Assembly: GCA_041395325.1 (NCBI GenBank)
Contig: JAWLAT010000003.1
Location: 243,364-307,363 of the forward strand
Direction: 5' to 3'
Length of the DNA: 64,000 bases
Source: JAWLAT01 sp041395325
GTDB taxonomy: Bacteria > Pseudomonadota > Gammaproteobacteria > Xanthomonadales > SZUA-5
Shown here: positions 18,946 to 27,282 of the stretch, piece by piece
Layout of the letters: every line of letters begins with the position of its first letter
Position numbering within the stretch: the stretch's first letter is position 1
The notes under the pieces: generated by a model
Told to the model about the DNA's origin: nothing
The model's database searches: none
Seen by the model: only the letters and a program-made list of their open reading frames with translations
Program-made: the position numbers and the translations under genes

Positions 18946-19527
18946 TCAGTCCGGCACCGCCGACTTGCCATCCTTGCCGCGCCAGGGCCGGTAGATCTCG
19001 TACAGCGCGCGCAGATCGGCATCCATGTCACCGGTGGGATGGAACAGCTCACCAATGCCGATGCGGCGTTCGGGGTAGTGAAAATAGACCGGCAGGATCG
19101 GCACGCCAGCGCCGACGGCAATGTGATAGAAGCCGGTACGCCACTTGGCCACCTTGCGCCGGGTCGCTTCCGGCGCCAGCACCAGCCACATCGCCGGTGA
19201 CTGGCGCAGCGCTGCGACCGTCTGGCCGACAACGCCACTGGGATTGCTGCGATCGGTGGCCACCCCGCCCAGTTGCCGCAGCAACCAGCCCAGTGGCCCA
19301 CGAAACAGACTGTCCTTGGCCATCCAGGTAGGTCGCAGGCCCAAGGTCATCGCTGCGGCAATGCCGAACACACCATCCCAGGCGGAGCTGTGCGGGGCCG
19401 CGATCACCACCAGTCGGGCTCGATTCGGAAACTCGCCGGTCACGCGCCAGCGGCTGGCATGGACGATCAACCAGCCCAGAATCCGCCACAACCAGCGCCC
19501 GCTCCAGCGCGGGATCGCCGGCTGCAT
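18946..19527 (-). CDS. 1-acyl-sn-glycerol-3-phosphate acyltransferase-like protein
   Basis: PlsC-superfamily acyltransferase, predicted to act at the inner membrane in phospholipid or related lipid acylation. The HX4D catalytic motif is PHSSAWD, and the glycerophosphate-binding motif appears as PEATR instead of EGTR. An N-terminal amphipathic/hydrophobic stretch (LWRILGWLIV) precedes it. The ATG at 19527 is preferred; an in-frame GTG at 19572 would overlap the arfB 3' end. It follows arfB closely on the same strand. Confidence 0.82.
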   Translation of the reverse strand: MQPAIPRWSGRWLWRILGWLIVHASRWRVTGEFPNRARLVVIAAPHSSAWDGVFGIAAAMTLGLRPTWMAKDSLFRGPLGWLLRQLGGVATDRSNPSGVVGQTVAALRQSPAMWLVLAPEATRRKVAKWRTGFYHIAVGAGVPILPVYFHYPERRIGIGELFHPTGDMDADLRALYEIYRPWRGKDGKSAVPD

Positions 19528-19561
19528 CGGTGGCAGCTTGGCCGTATCGCTGGCGGGTGCA

Positions 19562-19990
19562 TCAGTCGCCACCAGGGCGCTCCTGGCGCAGCCGCTTGAC
19601 CTGGCCCCGCGCCTTCTTCTGCTCCACTCGCCGGCGCTGCGAGGCACGCGTGGGGCGGGTCGCTACACGCAAGGTCGGTGGCACCAGAAAGCGCTGGACA
19701 AAGGCGATCAGTCGCTGCCGCGCATCGGCGCGATTGCGCTCCAGCGTGCGGTGGCGATGGGCCTGGATCAGGAAGGTGCCGTCGTCCAGCAGGCGGCGGT
19801 CGCGCGCCGCGCTCAGACGCAGCCGCGCCCCTTCGTCCAGACCGACCAACGCATCCAGGCGCGCGCGCAGCTCCACGGCAGTGGCTACCTTGTTGACGTT
19901 CTGTCCGCCGGGGCCGGGGGAACGGATCGCCCGCTCCTGCAGCGCGCTGGCCGGCAAACTGACGCCCGGAGCGATCTGTACATCTTCCAT
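19562..19990 (-). CDS. arfB: Alternative ribosome-rescue peptidyl-tRNA hydrolase ArfB
   Basis: Hydrolyses peptidyl-tRNA on stalled ribosomes that lack a stop codon. The release-factor GGQ motif is in SPGPGGQNVNKVATAVELR, and the protein ends in the basic tail (RRRVEQKKARGQVKRLRQ) that enters the mRNA channel in this family. The 142 residues match E. coli YaeJ/ArfB. Confidence 0.95.
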   Translation of the reverse strand: MEDVQIAPGVSLPASALQERAIRSPGPGGQNVNKVATAVELRARLDALVGLDEGARLRLSAARDRRLLDDGTFLIQAHRHRTLERNRADARQRLIAFVQRFLVPPTLRVATRPTRASQRRRVEQKKARGQVKRLRQERPGGD

Positions 19991-20185
19991 GGCGGCACTT
20001 TAGCGCATCGTCATGACACGGGAATCGGCCGGAACTGCGCCTTCGCGCACAGCTGTCCGGGTCTGCAAGACAAAGACGCAAGCTGGCCGGACGCCGGGCC
20101 TCGCGCTTTCCTGATCAGCACGTCCGCTGGTCAATTGCCATCGCACTGATTAGGGTCTGCGGCAACGCCCGTCGAGCCCGCGCCC

Positions 20186-21220
20186 ATGGATCTGCACGCC
20201 TCCCGACATTTCGCCAGTTGGCTGGCCGAGCAGCAGCTGAGCCTGGGCATGAGCACCTACGAAGCCGGCAAGATCGTGCTGGTGGGCCGTCGCAGCGATG
20301 GGCAGCTGGCCGCCAACGAGCGCAGTTTCTCCCGCGCGATGGGGCTGTGGAGTGATGGACAGACCCTGTGGGCGGCGACCAGCTACCAGATCTGGCGATT
20401 CGCCAATGTGCTGGGCGAAGGCGAACTGGACAATGATGCCGATCGCCTGTTCGTACCGCGGGTGGGCTACACGACTGGCGATGTGGACGCCCACGACCTG
20501 GTCTTCGCCGAAGATCGATTGCAGTTCGTCAGCACGCTGTTCTGTTGTCTGGCCGGGCTGTCCGACCTCCACAACTTCACTCCGCTGTGGCAGCCCCCCT
20601 TCCTCAGCAGGCTGGTGGCCGAGGACCGCTGCCACCTCAACGGGGTGGCGGCGCGCGACGGTCGGCCACGCTATTTCACCGCCGTCTCGCGCAGCGATGT
20701 GGCCGAAGGCTGGCGCGACTACCGCCGCGATGGCGGCGTGGTGATCGACCGCGACAGCGGCGAGATCCTGTGCAGTGGGCTGTCGATGCCGCATTCACCG
20801 CGCTGGCATCAGGATCACTTGTGGTTGCTGGATTCGGGCAACGGCCGTTTCGGTCATCTGGATGCCGACGGGCGCTTCGTCGAGGTGGCCTTCTGTCCCG
20901 GCTATGCGCGCGGACTGGCTTTCCATGGCGACTACGCCGTCGTTGGGCTGTCGCGACCGCGCGAGCGGACCTTCGCCGGACTGGCGCTGGACGAGCAGTT
21001 GCAGCGACGCGGCGCCCGGCCCCGCACCGGCGTGGCAGTGATCGACCTGCGCCGCGGCGAACTGGTGCATTCGTTGTATCTGGACGAGCGGATCAGCGAG
21101 CTCTACGACGTGATCACACTGCCGGGCGTCCGCCGACCGAAGATGCTGGGTTTCCGCACCAAGGAGATCCAGCACACACTGAGCATCGAGGGCGAAGCCG
21201 GGTTGTGGCGCTCGGCCTGA
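20186..21220 (+). CDS. TIGR03032 family protein, unknown function
   Basis: A 344-residue soluble protein with the TIGR03032 pattern: N-terminal WLAEQQLSLGMSTYEAGKIV, then RSFSRAMGLW, QIWRFANVL and FVPRVGYTTGDVDAHDL. The family is thought to form a beta-propeller-like fold and often accompanies TPR or sulfotransferase genes. No biochemical role is established. It stands alone here, with a few weak GC hairpins after its stop. Confidence 0.82.
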   Translation: MDLHASRHFASWLAEQQLSLGMSTYEAGKIVLVGRRSDGQLAANERSFSRAMGLWSDGQTLWAATSYQIWRFANVLGEGELDNDADRLFVPRVGYTTGDVDAHDLVFAEDRLQFVSTLFCCLAGLSDLHNFTPLWQPPFLSRLVAEDRCHLNGVAARDGRPRYFTAVSRSDVAEGWRDYRRDGGVVIDRDSGEILCSGLSMPHSPRWHQDHLWLLDSGNGRFGHLDADGRFVEVAFCPGYARGLAFHGDYAVVGLSRPRERTFAGLALDEQLQRRGARPRTGVAVIDLRRGELVHSLYLDERISELYDVITLPGVRRPKMLGFRTKEIQHTLSIEGEAGLWRSA

Positions 21221-21362
21221 GCGCGGCGCCACCGCGCGGCTTATCCTGACCGATCCCCTTCGACGGGCGACAAGGGGCCACTCCGCACTTCCTGCACATT
21301 CGCTGACCAGCATCTGCACACCACAGCCAGACGCCGCGCCCCCGGGGCGTGCAGTTTCCGCC

Positions 21363-24300
21363 ATGTCCGATCGCACCCGTCCCCTGCGCCGCTCGCCCGC
21401 CTCAAGCCGTCGCAACACCACACCAGTCCGACGAATGCGGCCCCGGCATCCGCGCGCACCCATCGCCTCGGCCATCCGCGCCGCGCTCTGCGCAGGACTC
21501 ATCGCCGTGCCTTTGGCGAGCGTGGGCACGCCGGCACGAGCAGCAGTCCAGGCCAAGGCCGATTTTGGCGACGCGCCGGCCCCATACCCCACGCTGAGCG
21601 TCGACGATGGGCCGATACACATCATCAGCGGTCCGCAACTGGGCGCCAATCGGGACGATGAAGAGAACGGTCTGCCCAGCGCCAGCGCCGACGGCGATGA
21701 CCTGGACGGGCTCGATGACGAGGACGGCGTCAGCCTGCTGCAGGCCCCGATCGGCAGCGCGCTCGGGGCGGTCACGGTCAACCTGCAGGAGGGTCCCGGT
21801 CAGCTGGACGCATGGATCGATTTCAATGGCGATGGCAGCTGGGGCGGCGCCGAGGAACATGTATTCATCGACCGCACGGTGGTCGATGGAGACAACGGCC
21901 TGCTCTTCAGCGTGCCGGCCAATGCGAAGGCCGGTCCGGCGATGGCGCGCTTTCGGGTCAGCACGGTGGGCGGGCTGGGTCTGGGCGGCATCGTTGGCGA
22001 TGGTGAAGTCGAGGATCATCTGCTGACGATCGCTTCGCCCACGGCCAGCGCCGCCCGCTTGTTCGACAGTGGCCAGACGCTGGACGCAGCCGACGCGACC
22101 CAGGACGTACGCCTGCTCGACGTGGATGGCGACGGCGATCTGGATTTGTTCACGGTGGCCTCGGGCCCCAGCACGGCGGCCAAGAGCAATCGCCTGTATT
22201 TCAACGACGGCAGCGGCCACTTCACCGATTCCGGCCAGAACCTGGGCACCCAGGACAGCTACGGCATCAGCGTGGGCGATGTCGATGGCGACGGGGATCT
22301 GGACGTGGTGGTCGCCAACAGCGGTCAGACCGATCGGGTGATGCTCAACGATGGCAGCGGCAACTTCAGTATCGGCTTTGAGTTTCCCAGCGGCTTCAGC
22401 GCCGATCTGGTGCTGGCCGATCTGGACGGTGACGGCGACCTGGACGTCTACACCGGCATCCTCAACAACCCCAACAAGGTCTATCTCAACGACGGCGAGG
22501 GCAGCTTCACCGACACCGGTCAGCTGCTCGGCGACTACCAGACGCTGGGTGTGAGCGCTGGCGACATTGATGGCGATGGCGACATCGACGTCTTCGAGGC
22601 CATCGGCGAGAACAAGAACAACCGCTTCTGGATCAACGACGGCACAGGCCAGTTCACCGAAGGCCAGCAGACCGGCCGCATTCGCAGCTGGCACGGCAGC
22701 CTGGGTGATATCGATGGCGATGGCGATCTGGACCTGATCGAATCCAGGGTGAGCGGCAGCTTTCTGTTCATCAACGATGGCGACGGCAACTTCAGCGGCG
22801 AAACCCAGCTGGGTGATCTGGAGAGCTATCACTCGGTGCTGGTGGACATGGACGGCGATGGCGATCTGGACATCGTCGAGGGCAACTACGACGAAGGCAG
22901 CGGGTTGCCCAATCGGGTGCTGCTCAACGACGGCGCCGGCAATTTCACCGATAGCGGCCAGCGGTTGGGCATGGCCAAGACGCACGCGCTGGACGCCGGC
23001 GACATCGATGGCGACGGCGATCTGGACATCGTCGAAGGTGCCTACTTCGACAACAATCAGGTGTGGTTCAACGGTGCCAATCCGGTCGAACTCAGTGTTG
23101 ATCTGAACACGGGCAGCGAAGCCGCCGGCAGCGTGATCACGGTCACCGCCACCACCGGGATCGCAGTGGCGACAAATCAGACCGTCGACCTGAGCGTCAG
23201 CGGCAGCGGCATCGAGGCCAGTGACTATCAGCTGGCCAGCAGCCAGCTGACGATCCCGGTCGGCAGCAGCAGCGCCAGCACCAGCTTCACCGTGCTCGAC
23301 GACGACCTCAACGAGGGCGACGAGACGGCCGTGCTGGCCATCAGCGCGGTGTCTTCCGCATTGCTGATCGGCCCCATCAGCGAGCAATCCGTGTTGCTGA
23401 TCGACGACGATCCGCTGCCGAGCGTCAGTGCGATGAGCTTCAGCGCCGCCAGCTTCAGCGAAACCGGCGCGGCCATCAGTCTGAGTCTGAGTCTGGACCG
23501 CGCCTCGGTGTCTGATCAGTGCTACAGCGTCGATTTCACCGGCACCGCCGCGCTCGGCAGCGACTACGCCAGTAGCGATGACGATGGCGCAGCCGGCATC
23601 CAGGCCTGTGCCAGTGCCGGCAGCACCAGCGCGCAGCTGAGCATCACGCCCATCGACGATGCCACTTACGAAGGCGACGAGAGCCTCAGTGCCAGCAGCG
23701 GCAGTGGCCTGGCCAGCGCCACACTCAGCGATCTTGAGGACTTCCCGACGCTCACCGCACTGGCCTTCGATCCGGCCAGCATCAGCGAGAACGGCGGTCT
23801 CAGCCAGCTGACCGCGTCCCAATCCAACCTGGCCAACGTCGCCGTCTGCCATCTGCTCAGCGTTTCTGGCAGCGCCACTGCGGGCGTCGACTACCAGCTG
23901 GTAGATGACGATCCCGGCGCCGCCGTGAGGCTGTGCGTCAATGCCGGCGAGCTGACTCGCAGCGTGGCGCTGAGTGCCATGGATGACGGCGTTTTCGAGG
24001 GCGATGAAGTCGTGCAGGTCGAACGCCTTGGGGTGCTGGCCGGCCTGAGTCTGATCGACGACGAGGGCGCGCCGAGCGTGGTGGCCATGAGCTTCTCGGC
24101 GGCCAGCTTCAGCGAGACCGGCGCCCCGATCAGCCTGACGTTGACGCTGGACCACAGCGCCACCACCGAGCAGTGCTTCGATGTGAGCTTCGCTGGTGTG
24201 GCTACCCTGGCCAGTGACTACAGCGTCTCCGATGATGATGCCGCCGCTGGCATCCAGGCCTGTGCGCCGGCCGGCGCGACCAGCGCGCAGCTCAGCCTCA

Positions 24301-25769
24301 CGCCGATCGATGATGGGCTGTACGAAGGCGATGAGTCCCTGTCAGCCAGCAGCGGCGCCGCGATGGCGGCGACCACGCTGACTGATGCCGAGGACACGCC
24401 GACGCTGACCGCACTGGCCTTCGATCCCACCAGCATCAGCGAGAGCGGCGGGGTCAGCCAGCTGCTGGCCACGCAATCCAATCCGGCCACGGTCGAGCGC
24501 TGCTACGAGCTGACGGTCAGTGGCAGCGCGACCATCGATGTCGACTATAGCCTCAGCGACGACGATCCGGGTGCGCCGGTGCGGCTGTGTGTGCCGGCCG
24601 ACGAGCTCACGCGATCGGTCCCGTTGACCGCCATCGACGACGCGATCTTCGAAGGCGACGAGAGCGTTCGGGTCGATGCTTCCGGACTCATGGCCACGCT
24701 CACCTTGCTCGAAGACAAGAGTGCGCCCAGCGTCGTGGCCATGAACTTCAGCGCGGCCAGCTTCGCCGAAGATGGTGCGCCGATCGCGCTGGAGCTGAGC
24801 CTGGATCGCGCCGCCGACAGCGATCAATGCTTCGATGTCGGCTTCGCCGGCACCGCCGTGCCGGGCAGCGATTTTGCCGTCTCGGACGACGACGCGGCGC
24901 CCGGCGTCCAGGCCTGCGCGGCTGCCGGTGCCACCGCCGCCAGCCTGGCGCTGACCCCGATCGACGACAACCTCTACGAAGGCGATGAGTCGATCAGCGC
25001 GGCGTCCGGCGGAATCACCGCACAGACGACGCTGACTGACGCCGAAGACACGCCCAGCCTGACGGCGCTGGCTTTCGCGCCGACCTCGGTCAGCGAGAAC
25101 GGCGGGGTCAGCCTGCTGACCGCGACCCAATCCAACCCGGCGCTGCAGCCGCGTTGCCACGACCTGACGGTGGCCGGCAATGCCGACGCCGGCGTCGACT
25201 ACCAACTCAGCGACGACGATGCGGCCCCGGGCGTGCAGGTTTGTGTGGCGGCCAATGAACTGCAGGCCAGCCTGTCGCTGACCGGCAGCGACGACAGCTT
25301 GTTCGAGGGCGATGAGAGTGTGCAGCTCAGCGCGCCAGGGTTGGCCACCACGCTGACCCTGGTCGACGATGAGATGCTGCCGCAGATCACCACCTTCGCC
25401 TTCGACCGCGCCGCCTTCACCGAGGCCGGTGGCGAGGCCCTGCTGCAGCTGGGGCTCAGCCACGCCTGGCAGGCGGTCCAGTGTCTGACGGTGAACTACG
25501 CCGGCAGCGCCACGCTGGATGTGGACTATGTCAGCGAGGACCAATCCCCCGCCGACCCTGGCATTCAGCTCTGCCTGCCGGCCGCCGGTACCACGGGAGC
25601 GTTGTTGCTGATGGGTGTGGACGACGCACTTGTCGAGGGCAAGGAGCTGATCGAGGCCAGCCTCACCGAGCCGGGCAGCGCATCCGCCACCGTGGCGATC
25701 GGTGACGATGAGGGCAACACGCCGCTGTTCACAGACGGCTTCGAGGACCCGGCGCCGGAGGCGGATTGA
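21363..25769 (+). CDS. Large secreted GEVED / FG-GAP / Calx-beta repeat protein with DGFE tail
   Basis: Probable surface or extracellular Ca2+-binding protein of 1468 residues. An Arg-rich leader is followed by a hydrophobic signal core (IRAALCAGLIAVPLA). Domains in order: GEVED-type domain (about residues 60-220, with DFGDAPAPYP and WIDFNGDG); seven or so FG-GAP/VCBS repeats rich in DVDGDGDLD (about 230-575); one cysteine-free Calx-beta domain; then seven Calx-beta-like modules, each with a conserved cysteine pair; and a short tail TPLFTDGFEDP. No LPXTG, PEP-CTERM or GlyGly-CTERM anchor is visible. It is monocistronic. Adhesion or matrix binding is inferred only from domain content. Confidence 0.88.
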   Translation: MSDRTRPLRRSPASSRRNTTPVRRMRPRHPRAPIASAIRAALCAGLIAVPLASVGTPARAAVQAKADFGDAPAPYPTLSVDDGPIHIISGPQLGANRDDEENGLPSASADGDDLDGLDDEDGVSLLQAPIGSALGAVTVNLQEGPGQLDAWIDFNGDGSWGGAEEHVFIDRTVVDGDNGLLFSVPANAKAGPAMARFRVSTVGGLGLGGIVGDGEVEDHLLTIASPTASAARLFDSGQTLDAADATQDVRLLDVDGDGDLDLFTVASGPSTAAKSNRLYFNDGSGHFTDSGQNLGTQDSYGISVGDVDGDGDLDVVVANSGQTDRVMLNDGSGNFSIGFEFPSGFSADLVLADLDGDGDLDVYTGILNNPNKVYLNDGEGSFTDTGQLLGDYQTLGVSAGDIDGDGDIDVFEAIGENKNNRFWINDGTGQFTEGQQTGRIRSWHGSLGDIDGDGDLDLIESRVSGSFLFINDGDGNFSGETQLGDLESYHSVLVDMDGDGDLDIVEGNYDEGSGLPNRVLLNDGAGNFTDSGQRLGMAKTHALDAGDIDGDGDLDIVEGAYFDNNQVWFNGANPVELSVDLNTGSEAAGSVITVTATTGIAVATNQTVDLSVSGSGIEASDYQLASSQLTIPVGSSSASTSFTVLDDDLNEGDETAVLAISAVSSALLIGPISEQSVLLIDDDPLPSVSAMSFSAASFSETGAAISLSLSLDRASVSDQCYSVDFTGTAALGSDYASSDDDGAAGIQACASAGSTSAQLSITPIDDATYEGDESLSASSGSGLASATLSDLEDFPTLTALAFDPASISENGGLSQLTASQSNLANVAVCHLLSVSGSATAGVDYQLVDDDPGAAVRLCVNAGELTRSVALSAMDDGVFEGDEVVQVERLGVLAGLSLIDDEGAPSVVAMSFSAASFSETGAPISLTLTLDHSATTEQCFDVSFAGVATLASDYSVSDDDAAAGIQACAPAGATSAQLSLTPIDDGLYEGDESLSASSGAAMAATTLTDAEDTPTLTALAFDPTSISESGGVSQLLATQSNPATVERCYELTVSGSATIDVDYSLSDDDPGAPVRLCVPADELTRSVPLTAIDDAIFEGDESVRVDASGLMATLTLLEDKSAPSVVAMNFSAASFAEDGAPIALELSLDRAADSDQCFDVGFAGTAVPGSDFAVSDDDAAPGVQACAAAGATAASLALTPIDDNLYEGDESISAASGGITAQTTLTDAEDTPSLTALAFAPTSVSENGGVSLLTATQSNPALQPRCHDLTVAGNADAGVDYQLSDDDAAPGVQVCVAANELQASLSLTGSDDSLFEGDESVQLSAPGLATTLTLVDDEMLPQITTFAFDRAAFTEAGGEALLQLGLSHAWQAVQCLTVNYAGSATLDVDYVSEDQSPADPGIQLCLPAAGTTGALLLMGVDDALVEGKELIEASLTEPGSASATVAIGDDEGNTPLFTDGFEDPAPEAD
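23418..25725 (+). repeat. Seven tandem Calx-beta modules in an alternating A-B pattern
   Basis: Within the large secreted protein, modules of about 105-112 residues alternate in two types. Type A starts PSVVAMSFSAASF and contains LTPIDDxLYEGDES. Type B starts PTLTALAFDPTSIS and contains RLCVPADELTRS. The order is A-B-A-B-A-B plus one divergent final module. Each module keeps two cysteines about 25-35 residues apart, suggesting one disulfide per module. Confidence 0.85.
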
Positions 25770-25786
25770 TCACATTGCGGCAGAAC

Positions 25787-25805
25787 GTCAGCGCGCAGCG
25801 CTGAC
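25787..25805. repeat. REP palindrome (GTCAGCGC family)
   Basis: GTCAGCGCGCAGCGCTGAC followed by a CCTACAAG-type flank. It is the same palindrome that recurs near the RAYT gene and at 26.1, 31.7, 32.5 and 36.7 kb. Confidence 0.8.
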
Positions 25806-25947
25806 CTACAAGAGCCGGGGCTCCCTGTCGGGTGAACGTGGGCAGGTAGGCCCGAGCGGCCAGCCGACATGTCGATCGCAGGAGCGACGATCTTTGGCGC
25901 TTGCCTTGGCGTCGCTCGCGTCGGGTGCGTAGAGCCACACGCCAATA

Positions 25948-26034
25948 GTGGGAGCGAAGTTGCTCGCGACCTCTGGATCTTGCCTGGGCTCTGACATTGG
26001 AAGGAAAAAAGATCGCGAGCAAGCTCGCTCCCAC
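25948..26034. repeat. Inverted pair of a second REP type (GTGGGAGCGA family)
   Basis: GTGGGAGCGAAGTTGCTCGCGA (25948-25969) faces its near-identical inverse at 26013-26034 (20 of 22 positions match after reverse complement), with 43 bases between. This is the layout of a bacterial interspersed mosaic element. It differs in sequence from the GTCAGCGC elements on either side. Confidence 0.8.
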
Positions 26035-26076
26035 TGAACACGCGAAAGCTCACCGCGATGCCACCGCCCCTGTGGC

Positions 26077-26146
26077 TCCGATCTGAGATCGGACGCTCTT
26101 GGCTACGCAAACTAAAGAGCCTCAGCGCGCAGCGCTGACCCACAAG
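26077..26146. repeat. Composite REP unit: TCCGATC palindrome plus GTCAGCGC palindrome
   Basis: TCCGATCTGAGATCGGA (26077-26093) is followed by CGCTCTTGG and then TCAGCGCGCAGCGCTGA (26122-26138) and CCCACAAG. The same two-palindrome order is seen at 36.66-36.73 kb and, inverted, around the RAYT gene. It abuts the 3' end of the convergent glutaminase gene. Confidence 0.78.
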
Positions 26147-26156
26147 CGCGCGGCGA

Positions 26157-27074
26157 TCAGAACACCGACAAGCCTGACTCGGCCGCGAACAGCTCCAGCG
26201 CCTTCATGCCGGCCAGCGAATTGCCGGAGGGGCCGAGCGCCGGTGACCAGACACACAGGCTCAGTCGTTGCGGGGCGGTGGCGATGATGCCGCCGCCGAC
26301 GCCGCTCTTGCAGGGCAGGCCGATCAGGAAGGCGAACTCGCCAGCCACATCGTAGGTGCCGCAGGTCAGCATCAGCGCGTTGATGCGACGCGCCTGGCGG
26401 GCGGTGAGGATCGCCTGCCCGGTACGCGGATTGATGCCACCGTGACTCAGATAGGCACAGGCACGGGCCATCTGGCGGCAGCTCAGCGCCAGCGCGCACT
26501 GATGGAAATACACATCCAGCACCTGCTCCACCGGATGGTCGAGCTTGCCGAAGCTGCGCATGAAGTGCGCCGTGGCCGCATTGCGCTCGCCGTGGGCGGC
26601 TTCGGAAGCCGCCACCTCCAGATCGAAGGCAACCGGCTCGCCGACCAGCTCCGACACCAGCGCCAGCAGTTCGGCCTTGGCATCGTCGCAGCAGCCCAGC
26701 AGGCGGTCCGCCACGGCAATGGCGCCGGCGTTGATGAAGGGATTGCGCGGCTTGCCCTGCTCGTGCTCCAGCTGCACCAGCGAATTGAAGGGATCACCAG
26801 AAGGCTCACGGCCGATCCGTTCCCACAGGCCTTCGCCAATCCGCTGCAGCGCCAGCGTCAGGCTGAACACCTTCGACATGCTCTGGATCGAGAAGGGCGT
26901 GTCGGCCTGGCCGACGGCCGCCTCCAGACCATCGACCCCGCGCAGAGCCATGCCGAACTGCTGCGCCGGTACTCGGGCCAGCGCCGGGATGTAGCTGGCC
27001 ACGGCACCCTGACCAACCAGCGGTGACACCTCGACCGCGATGCGGTCGAGCAGGACTTGAAGGTTTTCGGCCAC
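26157..27074 (-). CDS. glsA: Glutaminase
   Basis: Hydrolyses L-glutamine to glutamate and ammonia; a serine-dependent, beta-lactamase-fold enzyme. The S65-x-x-K68 catalytic pair is in FSIQSMSKVF, and NPFINAGAIAV and GVGGGIIA are characteristic. A GTG start at 27074 gives 305 residues, the normal length; an upstream ATG would add 42 residues unlike the family. It is divergent from glmS, which consumes glutamine. Confidence 0.94.
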   Translation of the reverse strand: MAENLQVLLDRIAVEVSPLVGQGAVASYIPALARVPAQQFGMALRGVDGLEAAVGQADTPFSIQSMSKVFSLTLALQRIGEGLWERIGREPSGDPFNSLVQLEHEQGKPRNPFINAGAIAVADRLLGCCDDAKAELLALVSELVGEPVAFDLEVAASEAAHGERNAATAHFMRSFGKLDHPVEQVLDVYFHQCALALSCRQMARACAYLSHGGINPRTGQAILTARQARRINALMLTCGTYDVAGEFAFLIGLPCKSGVGGGIIATAPQRLSLCVWSPALGPSGNSLAGMKALELFAAESGLSVF

Positions 27075-27282
27075 GGGCGGGTCCCGCGCGGGTGCAGGCC
27101 GCGATCCTCCCGAGTCTGGCACTGGCGTGCAAGTGGCGTCCCGGGGCAACAGCCTGCGGGTTGCGGACGGGCTGCTGAATGACGCCTGTTGCCCAGTCAT
27201 CTTGCCCGCAGCGCGCCCGCTGACCCACTACCCATCGGCCTTAGACTATGGCCTTTCGAATCAGGCACAAGGAACTGCCGCC

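Noticed and set aside
21402..24155. Very long open frame antisense to the GEVED/FG-GAP gene
   Set aside because: It mirrors the repeats of the sense gene, has no family features, and is expected where high GC suppresses stop codons. The same holds for long antisense frames at 4583-6406, 12552-14822, 51518-53041 and 60833-62692.
23418..25725. Regular DNA repeats that could suggest a CRISPR-like array
   Set aside because: The period is over 300 bases, in frame, and encodes conserved protein modules.
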